A stretch of DNA of 6,151 nucleotides from Clostridia bacterium (GCA_025997215.1 BNUH01000132.1:1-6151), one strand, 5' to 3'. Shown: positions 1 through 4,835, numbered from the stretch's first letter. Notes: generated from the sequence alone by a model not told the origin. Made by a program: numbers and translations.

Positions 1-370
1 ACAGCCTCCTGCGACCGTTCGCCGCGTTCACCTCGGCGCGCATGTCCATCTCGGCATCGGTTTCCGCATCTTCCAGCTCCGTTATCCGCTCCTCGACCTC
101 GTCCAGGCTGTCCTCCGAAAGCTCCAAACCCCACGCCTCGGCCAGCTCCAGCGCCGCGCTGAACGCGTCGCGGATTTCTTCCAGCACGTCGATGTCGTCC
201 CAGCCAAGATCGTATATTGTTTTCTTCTTCATACGTAATTTTATGCTTGCGGGTACGGCTGCATCTCTGGTATAATAGGCGCGATTCATAACGATTACCT
301 CTTTCAGCGAATCCGCCGTTAGCCCGGCGGTTTCGCCGTTTTGGGGCAGCGATAGGATTTTGTGTTCCAT
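1..370 (-). CDS. Unrecognised acidic helical protein, N-terminal part only (runs off the window)
   Basis: The frame is open from the ATG at 370 down to base 1 without a stop, giving at least 123 residues; the C-terminus lies outside the window. The start fits because GGAGG lies 7 nt upstream; another in-frame ATG at 376 is only 1 nt from that GGAGG and is less likely. Residues about 1-50 are mixed and include a basic patch (KLRMKKK). From about residue 55 the protein is strongly acidic and helix-prone, rich in Glu, Asp, Ala and Leu with a heptad-like look, so a coiled coil is possible. I see no signal peptide, membrane segment or known motif. It is transcribed away from the xis-int1 pair across a shared control region, so it probably belongs to the same left-hand element. 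The Ser-rich reading on the opposite strand is just the complement of its GA-rich codons. The frame is fairly secure; the function is unknown. Confidence 0.6.
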   Translation of the reverse strand, partial: MEHKILSLPQNGETAGLTADSLKEVIVMNRAYYTRDAAVPASIKLRMKKKTIYDLGWDDIDVLEEIRDAFSAALELAEAWGLELSEDSLDEVEERITELEDAETDAEMDMRAEVNAANGRRRL

Positions 371-419
371 GTTCATACCTCCGTTTTTGTTGTGTCGGCT
401 CGTTTTCTGAACCATGTAC

Positions 420-448
420 AGTATAACTCGTTCTTCAGGGATAATCAA
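420..448 (-). promoter_or_regulatory. Leftward sigma-A-type promoter for the 1-370 gene
   Basis: Read on the minus strand, TTGATT (448-443) is followed after exactly 17 bp by TATACT (425-420). This gives a start near 413 and a leader of about 43 nt before the ATG at 370. The dyad TTGTCGCAA (453-461) lies just upstream of the -35, in a position where a bound protein could control it. Confidence 0.6.
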
Positions 449-452
449 TGCA

Positions 453-506
453 TTGTCGCAACTGTTATCCCTTTATTCTCTTTTATTCGCACTTTTGCGA
501 CAACTG
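453..506. repeat. Paired TTG-N3-CAACTG sites, candidate operators
   Basis: TTGTCGCAA (453-461) and TTGCGACAA (495-503) are exact reverse complements, forming a 9-bp inverted repeat. Each is itself close to palindromic (TTG-N3-CAA) and both are followed by CTG, so they also read as direct copies TTGTCGCAACTG and TTGCGACAACTG starting 42 bp apart, about four helical turns. They lie between the leftward promoter and the rightward promoter for xis. I infer binding sites of an element-encoded regulator; the protein is not identified. Confidence 0.45.
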
Positions 507-516
507 CTGCACACTT

Positions 517-534
517 TGTGTCCTATGGGACACA
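517..534. promoter_or_regulatory. Palindrome TGTGTCC-N4-GGACACA, candidate operator of the xis promoter
   Basis: Two perfect 7-bp arms are separated by TATG. The palindrome ends about 35 bp before the -10 TATAAT at 569, that is, just upstream of the expected -35 position. This is a usual place for an activator or repressor of the xis-int1 promoter. It has no T-run, so it is not a terminator. The regulator is unknown. Confidence 0.45.
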
Positions 535-546
535 CCTTCAATAGGC

Positions 547-574
547 TTTCTTTTCCGTGGATATTGTGTATAAT
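547..574 (+). promoter_or_regulatory. Rightward promoter for the xis-like gene (good -10, weak -35)
   Basis: TATAAT at 569-574 is a perfect -10, 29 bp before the ATG at 604. The best -35 is the poor TTTCTT (547-552) with a 16-bp spacer. A weak -35 beside the 517-534 palindrome suggests that a bound regulator may be needed for full activity (inference). Confidence 0.5.
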
Positions 575-603
575 TTAGGCTATCTCGACGAAGGAGCGGA
601 ATA

Positions 604-849
604 ATGTTATCTATACACCCGATCAGTGCGGCAGCGGAACCATCAGCGGAGCGCGCTGAAAATGCTAAGGAATACCTCACCACCGCCGACGTTGCCAATA
701 TCCTGGGCATTAGTCGGCGTCACGCTATAAAGCTGATCCAGGCCGATATACCGCACCTGAATTTGAGTATGGGCAGGCAGGCTTTTCTGCGCGTGCCCGC
801 GAAGGCGTTTGAGGAATGGTGCGCAAAGCGCACTCGCGTAATCGGCTGA
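604..849 (+). CDS. Excisionase-like small helix-turn-helix protein
   Basis: The product has 81 residues; AAGGAG (591-596) lies 7 nt before the ATG. Residues 1-22 are a disordered Ala/Glu-rich leader. Residues about 24-47 (EYLTTADVANILGISRRHAI and onwards) match the MerR-like helix-turn-helix of the HTH_17/excisionase family, and residues about 50-75 form the wing region (GRQAFLRVPAKAFEEW). Proteins of this type bind short direct repeats at attachment sites and bias a tyrosine recombinase towards excision, or act as small regulators. Its place directly before an integrase, same strand, 113 nt gap, favours a recombination directionality factor. There is no other domain. The fold is well supported; the excision role is inferred from position, and a transcriptional regulator is the main alternative. 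Confidence 0.75.
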   Translation: MLSIHPISAAAEPSAERAENAKEYLTTADVANILGISRRHAIKLIQADIPHLNLSMGRQAFLRVPAKAFEEWCAKRTRVIG

Positions 850-872
850 TCATATCTCAATTAATCAAAACG

Positions 873-894
873 CGGGAACTGATAATATTTCCCG
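873..894. repeat. Inverted repeat CGGGAA-N10-TTCCCG between xis and int1
   Basis: Two 6-bp arms (873-878 and 889-894) flank an AT-rich 10-nt loop in the gap between the two genes. No T-run follows, so it is unlikely to terminate transcription efficiently. It could be an attenuating hairpin or a protein-binding dyad; I cannot decide between these. Confidence 0.3.
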
Positions 895-902
895 TGCGTC
901 CA

Positions 903-931
903 TTGTATAAAACTCCATACATGGGTACATA
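903..931 (+). promoter_or_regulatory. Possible weak promoter before integrase 1
   Basis: TTGTAT (903-908) and TACATA (926-931) are 17 bp apart, with the small dyad CCAT-AC-ATGG in between. An alternative -10, CATAAT (928-933), would give a 19-bp spacer. The match is modest; int1 may simply be co-transcribed with the xis-like gene. The int1 ribosome binding site is the G-run at 951-955, 7 nt before the ATG. Confidence 0.25.
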
Positions 932-962
932 ATTTAAGTACTTCAACAAAGGGGGTTGCGTT

Positions 963-2183
963 ATGAACGCTGCTTCATCGAATGTACTCGCTTTTCCCTC
1001 GTCTCAATCCGTAAGGCCCGCGCCGAAAAAGCGCAAGTCTGGCGCAACACGGCGCAAGGATGGCCGCTATCAGAAATCCTTGAGCTATACCTTGCCCGAC
1101 GGCAAGCATATGCGCAAGTGTTTCTATGGCAAGACACAGGCTGAAGCCAAGGAAAAGAAAGAGCGGTTTCGGCGGGATATCGCTTCGGGCATGGACATCC
1201 AGTCGCTTAATATAACCTACAAGGAATATATCGAACGCTGGCTGGGTATCCGGAAAAACCGCGCTGATAAAGCGATTAAGGAGGCCATCGGCGTCGAGGA
1301 TGAACCTAAGGCTGTTAAACAGTACCGTAACTATGCGAAGCTGCCCCTTGCTATCGTTGGGAACAAGCGGCTTATCGATGTGGGCCGATCCGACATGGAG
1401 CTATGCGTCAGCCGCCTGGCCGGGAAGTCTGAATCCTATATTTCAAAGGTTTCGTTTGTCCTTAACAGTATATTCGAGTGCGCTCAAGGCGACAAGATTT
1501 TATTGTTTAATCCTATGGTTAACGTTATCTTCCCCCAGGGTACAAGCGGCACGCATCGCATGCTTGAAGCCGATGAAGTTAGCCGCGCGCGTACAAAGCA
1601 CACGGATCATCCGATGTGGCTGGCTGTTATGATCATGCTTTACGCCGGACTGCGTCGGGGTGAGGTTATCGCGCTGCACACTGACGATATTGACCTTGAT
1701 AACAAGGTAATCCATGTCCGCCACGCGGTGCGTTATGAGACGAACCAGCCCATTATCGGCCCGCCTAAGACTAAGGCCAGCTTACGCAACATACCGATAT
1801 CACCTATCCTGCTGGATGCCATTCAGCGTGTCAAGCCTAATCCTGGATTTATCGTCGGCGGCGGTTCGACGCCTGTGGCTCTGGAAAAGTTTCGGCGGCT
1901 TTGGGATAGCTACATATTCGCCCATGAAAAAGAGATGAACGGTCTCTCAACCAACCGCGCGACTAACGCGCAATTGGCCGTTTGGCGTTCGTTCGGCATG
2001 CGCACGCATGATCTGCGGCATACGTTTTGCACGTTCCTCTATGATGCTGGCGTCGATGTTAAGACAGCTCAGCTACTCATGGGACATACTGATGTCAAAA
2101 CTACTATGAGTATATATACTCATCTGTCTGAGCAGCGAAAGGCGACTTCACTGGATGCCTTCAACCGCTTTTTCGCAGTGTGA
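963..2183 (+). CDS. Integrase 1: tyrosine recombinase, Tn916-type architecture
   Basis: The product is 406 residues, a full-length site-specific tyrosine recombinase that would cut and rejoin DNA through a 3'-phosphotyrosine link. Residues about 30-75 (RRKDGRYQKS, then a basic helix) resemble the AP2-like arm-binding domain. Residues about 83-195 are the core-binding SAM-like domain. The catalytic domain runs from about 200 to the end. The expected active-site set is visible: R231 (AGLRRGE), K269 (PPKTKASLR), H349 and R352 (HDLRHTF), H375 (MGHTD) and the nucleophile Y385 (IYTHL). The gene follows the xis-like gene on the same strand, and its 3' end lies 80 bp from a tRNA-Pro 3' fragment, the standard position for an integrase whose target is that tRNA. 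Family and catalytic competence are well supported; the tRNA-Pro target is inferred from position. It is clearly diverged from integrase 2. Confidence 0.93.
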   Translation: MNAASSNVLAFPSSQSVRPAPKKRKSGATRRKDGRYQKSLSYTLPDGKHMRKCFYGKTQAEAKEKKERFRRDIASGMDIQSLNITYKEYIERWLGIRKNRADKAIKEAIGVEDEPKAVKQYRNYAKLPLAIVGNKRLIDVGRSDMELCVSRLAGKSESYISKVSFVLNSIFECAQGDKILLFNPMVNVIFPQGTSGTHRMLEADEVSRARTKHTDHPMWLAVMIMLYAGLRRGEVIALHTDDIDLDNKVIHVRHAVRYETNQPIIGPPKTKASLRNIPISPILLDAIQRVKPNPGFIVGGGSTPVALEKFRRLWDSYIFAHEKEMNGLSTNRATNAQLAVWRSFGMRTHDLRHTFCTFLYDAGVDVKTAQLLMGHTDVKTTMSIYTHLSEQRKATSLDAFNRFFAV

Positions 2184-2247
2184 TGCTGTCAGATTTTTCG
2201 TCACTTCGTGCCTCTGACTGTCAATGAATAAGCCATTTTCTAACGAT

Positions 2248-2288
2248 CGCGGCCCCCTGGCCCCTTGAATGGGGTTCAAGAGGCCGCG
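2248..2288. repeat. Interrupted palindrome spanning the candidate crossover region
   Basis: CGCGGCC (2248-2254) is the exact complement of GGCCGCG (2282-2288). Nested within is CTTGAA (2264-2269) opposite TTCAAG (2275-2280). The inner dyad is the tRNA anticodon stem. The outer one joins sequence left of the tRNA remnant to its variable loop and T-stem, so it exists only in this junction. Tyrosine recombinase core sites are typically inverted binding sites around a short spacer, which would fit; chance similarity of GC-rich words is the alternative. Confidence 0.4.
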
Positions 2289-2313
2289 AGTTCGAATCTC
2301 GCCACCCAGACCA
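2264..2313 (+). pseudogene. 3' half of a tRNA-Pro(GGG) gene; probable attachment site of an integrated element
   Basis: The segment reads as a tRNA from the anticodon arm to the end. It has stem CTTGA (2264-2268), loop ATGGGGT with anticodon GGG (2271-2273), stem TCAAG (2276-2280), variable loop AGGCC, and T-arm GCGAG-TTCGAAT-CTCGC (2286-2302). The 3' acceptor strand CACCCAG (2303-2309) is followed by discriminator A and encoded CCA. A72-side features such as G72 with A73, and the A32-U38 loop pair, suit tRNA-Pro(GGG). The matching 5' acceptor strand CTGGGTG and a D-arm are absent from the preceding bases, so this is not a functional tRNA. Tyrosine recombinases often use tRNA genes with crossover in the anticodon loop, leaving exactly such a displaced half from anticodon to CCA. 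Two integrases end beside it, one on each side. The intact tRNA-Pro is expected outside the window. Confidence 0.82.
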
Positions 2314-2327
2314 CTAGATGCAGTAGA

Positions 2328-2361
2328 CCCCCACATGCTGGATACAGTATGTGTGGGTTTT
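2328..2361 (+). terminator. Rho-independent terminator after the tRNA remnant
   Basis: CCCCCACATGCTG (2328-2340) pairs with CAGTATGTGTGGG (2345-2357) around the tetraloop GATA, with one mismatch and one G-U pair, and TTTT follows. It would stop rightward transcription of the tRNA or of int1 before it enters int2 in antisense. On the minus strand no T-run follows the hairpin, so it should act in one direction only. It may be the original tRNA-Pro terminator. Confidence 0.75.
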
Positions 2362-2368
2362 ACGTCCC

Positions 2369-3613
2369 CTATGACGACGTTTTTTCCAGTTGATGGGAAA
2401 TTGGCAACAAAACGGGCAACATTTTAGCCAATAAACCGCACGCTTCCTCAATGTCCGCGCCGTCTATGTGGGTATAGGTGTTAGCCGTCGTTTCATAATC
2501 CGCGTGTCCCATCAAATATTGTTGCGTCGCTGGATCGACCCCGGCGCGGCGCAAAAGCATTAAAAAAGTGTGACGTAGGCGATGCGGGCAAGCCTCATGC
2601 AGGGCGGGTATATCCTCTTTCAACGCTTCCCAATGATCCGTAAAGGTAGAAAAACAGATTGGTATGTCCTTGCGCCTACCATGAAACACATACCCGGTGT
2701 CGGGCGCGCCCAACTTCACCGCAATTTCGGGCAAGATTGAAATATCGCGTTCACTAGAATCATTTTTCAGATCCTTTATGATAGGCGCGCTATTACCTCT
2801 ATATACTACAGCTTGACGAATGTGCAGATAGTCGTCGTAAATATCACACCAACGTAAACCTACAGCCTCTTCACGACGCAAACCCGAATATATCAGCAGT
2901 ATTGGCAGCAGTCCCCATTTATGCCCGCGCGCCGCGCTTGTAGCGGCGGCAACTTCACTCATAGACAACGGGATACGTTCGCCTATCGTGCCTTCAGGTT
3001 TGATAAGACGCTTTGTAACACTGCGCGGGATTAACTCATCGTCAAGCGCGGCGTTAAACACTAGTCTTATAGTCATTAGGATTTTGCTGATAAGCGAATC
3101 CGACCTGCCTTCATAACGATTCAAAAACGCTTGCAATTGATCGGCGGATATGGCGTTGATTGGCATATCGCCGAATTCAGGGTAAAGATGCGTTTCAAAA
3201 ACGTTATTGTACATATCTATCGTGAGTACCTCTATCTTAGGTTTTTTGTACAACTCAAACCAATTTGACGCGTATTCGCGGAATGTAGGCATGGATTGCG
3301 CTGGCGGCGGCGGTGCCACAGGTTCCGGCGGCGCGGGTATCGCCGGAGGCGGCAGCGCGAGCGGCGCGGGTGCAGCGGCGGATTCCGCCTCTATGCGTTT
3401 CATTTCTTCCTTCAGTGCCTTTTTAGTGGGCGCGGATGCCCATTTGTATACGGCCTTGCCTTGTTCGTCTGTTCCGATGCGCACGCGGGCGCGCTTGTGT
3501 TTGGTCGGCATATCGGCAACTCCTTCCATTTCGTCGAAAAGGTAGGTGTTGCCATTGTCGCCGATTGCGGTCTGTTGCCATAGACCGATGGGAGTGATGA
3601 CATTATTTGTCAC
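2369..3613 (-). CDS. Integrase 2: tyrosine recombinase with a Pro/Ala-rich linker
   Basis: In the longest frame (GTG at 3613) the product has 414 residues. Residues about 38-75 resemble an arm-type DNA-binding domain (KRARVRIGTD and a basic helix). Residues 79-106 form a linker with 13 Pro and 9 Ala. Residues about 108-205 are the core-binding domain and the remainder is catalytic. The active-site residues are R246 (SGLRREE), K283 (LKNDSSER), H344 and R347 (PHRLRHTF), H370 (MGHAD) and nucleophile Y380 (TYTHI). The start is uncertain. The GTG overlaps the TAG of the upstream repressor by 1 nt, suggesting translational coupling, but has no clear ribosome binding site. The ATG at 3511 (residue 35) has AAGGAG 8 nt upstream and would give 380 residues. 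The stop at 2369 lies 56 nt from the tRNA-Pro CCA, so this enzyme may also use that site. The family call is firm; the target is inferred. Confidence 0.9.
   Translation of the reverse strand: MTNNVITPIGLWQQTAIGDNGNTYLFDEMEGVADMPTKHKRARVRIGTDEQGKAVYKWASAPTKKALKEEMKRIEAESAAAPAPLALPPPAIPAPPEPVAPPPPAQSMPTFREYASNWFELYKKPKIEVLTIDMYNNVFETHLYPEFGDMPINAISADQLQAFLNRYEGRSDSLISKILMTIRLVFNAALDDELIPRSVTKRLIKPEGTIGERIPLSMSEVAAATSAARGHKWGLLPILLIYSGLRREEAVGLRWCDIYDDYLHIRQAVVYRGNSAPIIKDLKNDSSERDISILPEIAVKLGAPDTGYVFHGRRKDIPICFSTFTDHWEALKEDIPALHEACPHRLRHTFLMLLRRAGVDPATQQYLMGHADYETTANTYTHIDGADIEEACGLLAKMLPVLLPISHQLEKTSS
3520..3525 (-). promoter_or_regulatory. Internal ribosome binding site, alternative start of integrase 2
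   Basis: On the minus strand AAGGAG lies 8 nt before the in-frame ATG at 3511-3509, inside the longest int2 frame. It supports a product starting MPTKHKRARVR, just before the recognisable arm-binding domain. The 34 codons upstream nevertheless look coding in composition, so both starts may be used. Confidence 0.55.
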
Positions 3614-3987
3614 TACGAGGAACGTTTGCTTCTAAACTGTCGTTCCGCCGGGTGTTCCATACCCATCGATCGGCAAATGACAACTTTTTGGTCGACAGTC
3701 ATCGTTCGAAAAGCTTCTAGTAGTTGCCTTTCAAATGGAGTAACATCCATATAGGGTGTATCAGTTTTTATGACAGACAGCGGATTGTCGGTTTTCCCAA
3801 CAAGGAAATCCATAGGTACTGCGAGTACTTCAGATAGCTTTGTTAAGTTTTCAACAGAAGGGCGACCGTCCCCATGCTCCCATTCGCTTATATTTGATTG
3901 CGAAATACCGAGACGCTGGGACAGCATCTTTTGAGATATACCTTTACGTTTGCGCTCACTGCGGATGCGTTCACCCAAGTTAGCCAA
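3613..3987 (-). CDS. Cro/C1-type (XRE) repressor, TTG start
   Basis: The product has 124 residues. Residues about 4-62 are a classic XRE helix-turn-helix (GERIRSERKRKGISQ, then LSQRLGISQSNISEWEHG as helices 2-3, and PSVENLTKLSEVLAVPMDFL to close the fold). The tail (FERQLLEAFRTMTVDQKVV) resembles the short oligomerisation helix of small phage repressors. There is no S24 peptidase-like domain, so release by LexA-type self-cleavage is not expected. The start is TTG at 3987: AAGGAGG (4001-3995) lies 7 nt upstream and the domain begins immediately. A longer frame to 4161 would cross the switch promoter and the opposing gene, and is rejected. The gene is followed with 1-nt overlap by integrase 2, as in a phage lysogeny operon. 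I infer that it binds the TCCCTGCARGGGA sites at 4014 and 4075, repressing the rightward unit and probably itself. Confidence 0.87.
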   Translation of the reverse strand: MANLGERIRSERKRKGISQKMLSQRLGISQSNISEWEHGDGRPSVENLTKLSEVLAVPMDFLVGKTDNPLSVIKTDTPYMDVTPFERQLLEAFRTMTVDQKVVICRSMGMEHPAERQFRSKRSS

Positions 3988-3994
3988 ATGAAAA

Positions 3995-4001
3995 CCTCCT
4001 T
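3995..4001 (-). promoter_or_regulatory. Ribosome binding site fixing the TTG start of the repressor
   Basis: The minus strand reads AAGGAGG, 7 nt before TTG at 3987-3985. No ATG or GTG is comparably placed, and the helix-turn-helix starts within a few codons, so the TTG start is well supported. Confidence 0.8.
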
Positions 4002-4013
4002 CTAGCAAAAAGA

Positions 4014-4028
4014 ATCCCTGCAGGGGAT
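4014..4028. promoter_or_regulatory. Operator copy 1 (ATCCCTGCAGGGGAT)
   Basis: This palindrome contains the perfect 10-mer CCCTGCAGGG (4016-4025) and matches the copy in the rightward promoter (consensus TCCCTGCARGGGA). It lies 12 bp upstream of the repressor's ribosome binding site, so it probably overlaps the repressor transcript start and mediates autoregulation. I could not place a convincing -35/-10 pair for the leftward repressor promoter. Confidence 0.7.
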
Positions 4029-4068
4029 ATTTCGTGCGAGGATGTCGAAAAAATATGGGAATTACCGA

Positions 4069-4097
4069 TTGACATTCCCTGCAAGGGATGGTATAAT
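4069..4097 (+). promoter_or_regulatory. Strong rightward promoter with an operator filling its spacer
   Basis: TTGACA (4069-4074), exactly 17 bp, then TATAAT (4092-4097): both boxes are consensus. The spacer begins with the palindrome TTCCCTGCAAGGGAT (4075-4089), second copy of the operator at 4014, centre-to-centre 61 bp. A dimer bound here would block RNA polymerase directly. It should drive the second XRE gene, integrase 3 and the RhuM gene, from a start near 4104. This is the clearest regulatory signal in the window. Confidence 0.9.
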
Positions 4098-4113
4098 ATC
4101 GGTGTTGCCGATA
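4097..4113. promoter_or_regulatory. Dyad TATCGG-N5-CCGATA at the transcription start
   Basis: Two perfect 6-bp arms overlap the last base of the -10 and the expected +1. A further half-site, CCGAT (4065-4069), touches the -35. The sequence differs from the TCCCTGCARGGGA operator, so it could be the site of a second regulator, the cro-like XRE protein at 4134 being the obvious candidate. A 5'-end RNA hairpin is the alternative. Confidence 0.45.
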
Positions 4114-4133
4114 CTGTGAATGGAGGGCGCGGG

Positions 4134-4322
4134 ATGAAGCTACTTGAACTTCGAAAGGCACGAAGCCTATCGCAAAGGTATGTATCGGAGATTGCTGGTA
4201 TTTCTCCGAACTATTATTGCCAACTGGAGGCGGGAAGTAAACAAAATCCGTCGGTTAATGTATTGGTTGGTCTTGCAAGGCATGGCTTCACCACGCGGGA
4301 AGCGGATATTCCTTATGTTTGA
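4134..4322 (+). CDS. Tiny XRE helix-turn-helix protein, Cro-like
   Basis: The product has 62 residues and is almost only a helix-turn-helix: MKLLELRKARSLSQRYVSEI as helices 1-2, then AGISPNYYCQLEAG as turn and recognition helix, then NPSVNVLVGLAR. GGAGGG (4122-4127) lies 6 nt before the ATG; an upstream in-frame ATG at 4116 is less well placed. It is the first gene of the rightward unit, divergent from the repressor, which is the Cro position in a temperate phage switch. The last residues (about 50-62) no longer resemble the family, and the closing helix is missing. In exactly that stretch the +1 frame begins to resemble a tyrosine recombinase, so the gene's 3' end may be a recombination scar, or the two genes may overlap. 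The domain is clear; the Cro role is inferred. Confidence 0.78.
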   Translation: MKLLELRKARSLSQRYVSEIAGISPNYYCQLEAGSKQNPSVNVLVGLARHGFTTREADIPYV

Positions 4323-4788
4323 GTTAGGAATATATCTGTCACGCCGTATATCTGATATTCTACCATTGCGTGTAAAAGACTTGCGCGGAAAAGATACGAT
4401 AACCATAAAAGAAAAGAAAACCAATAAGTATATAGAACTATCTATACCCACGCATCTACAGCGCACGCTCAAACGCCAGTTTGAGGGTATGGAGGATAAT
4501 ACTTATATCTTAGAAAGCAGATGCAGGAAGGGCGACGGCGCGCGTAAACCCATAACGCGCAAGACTGCTTATAACGACATGAAATACCTAGCGAAAGAAT
4601 TAGGCGTGACATATAACGTTGGGACGCATACTCTGCGCAAGACGTTTGGCTATCACTATTATCAAAGGACACATGATATAGGAATGCTTATGGTACTATT
4701 CAATCATGCTAACGAAGGCATAACAAAGCGGTATATCGGGTTAGAACAGGACGAGATCAGGAAGGCATTACGGGAATTCAAATTCTAG
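4258..4788 (+). CDS. Integrase 3: small tyrosine recombinase, catalytic domain only
   Basis: From ATG 4258 the product has 176 residues, close to the usual size of small integrases that lack arm- and core-binding domains. In that numbering the active-site residues are R30 (SRRISDIL), K54 (EKKTNK), H124 and R127 (THTLRKTF), H150 (FNHAN) and nucleophile Y159 (KRYIGL), a complete set. The sequence GTHTLRKTFGYHYYQRT is typical of this Firmicutes subgroup. The start is uncertain: ATG 4258, 4282 and 4315 are in frame, none with a good ribosome binding site. The recognisable family match begins near RGKRIFLMFELG (from about 4294), overlapping the 3' end of the XRE gene in the +1 frame. Translation by coupling, reinitiation at 4315 (the XRE stop is at 4320-4322), or frameshifting is possible. 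It is distant from the tRNA site and is probably not the element's integration enzyme; resolution or inversion of DNA is a guess. Confidence 0.8.
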   Translation: MYWLVLQGMASPRGKRIFLMFELGIYLSRRISDILPLRVKDLRGKDTITIKEKKTNKYIELSIPTHLQRTLKRQFEGMEDNTYILESRCRKGDGARKPITRKTAYNDMKYLAKELGVTYNVGTHTLRKTFGYHYYQRTHDIGMLMVLFNHANEGITKRYIGLEQDEIRKALREFKF

Positions 4789-4828
4789 AGGGTTGATTTT
4801 TGAATGACTTTCCTGTAGAATTGCATGT

Positions 4829-4835
4829 AGGAGGG
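4829..4835 (+). promoter_or_regulatory. Ribosome binding site fixing the RhuM start
   Basis: AGGAGGG ends 6 nt before ATG 4842. Another ATG at 4836 abuts it and a TTG at 4800 has no such signal, so 4842 is chosen. Confidence 0.8.

Noticed and set aside
42..275. Rightward Ser-rich open frame
   Set aside because: It is the complement of the acidic leftward gene at 1-370, which has a promoter and ribosome binding site; this frame has neither.
2230..2313. A complete tRNA, or a class II tRNA-Leu/Ser with a long variable arm
   Set aside because: The bases before 2264 contain no D-arm and no CTGGGTG acceptor strand. CTTGA-ATGGGGT-TCAAG folds as a normal anticodon arm with GGG, so the segment is a tRNA-Pro half.
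3207..3583. Rightward Gly/Ala-rich and Arg-rich open frames
   Set aside because: They are antisense shadows of the Pro/Ala linker region of integrase 2 and have no start signals.
3988..4161. N-terminal extension of the XRE repressor to 4161
   Set aside because: It would read through both operators, the rightward promoter and the start of the opposing XRE gene; the TTG at 3987 has an ideal ribosome binding site and starts the domain.
4144..4257. N-terminal extension of integrase 3 from TTG 4144
   Set aside because: This part is the +1-frame shadow of the XRE helix-turn-helix and shows no integrase similarity.
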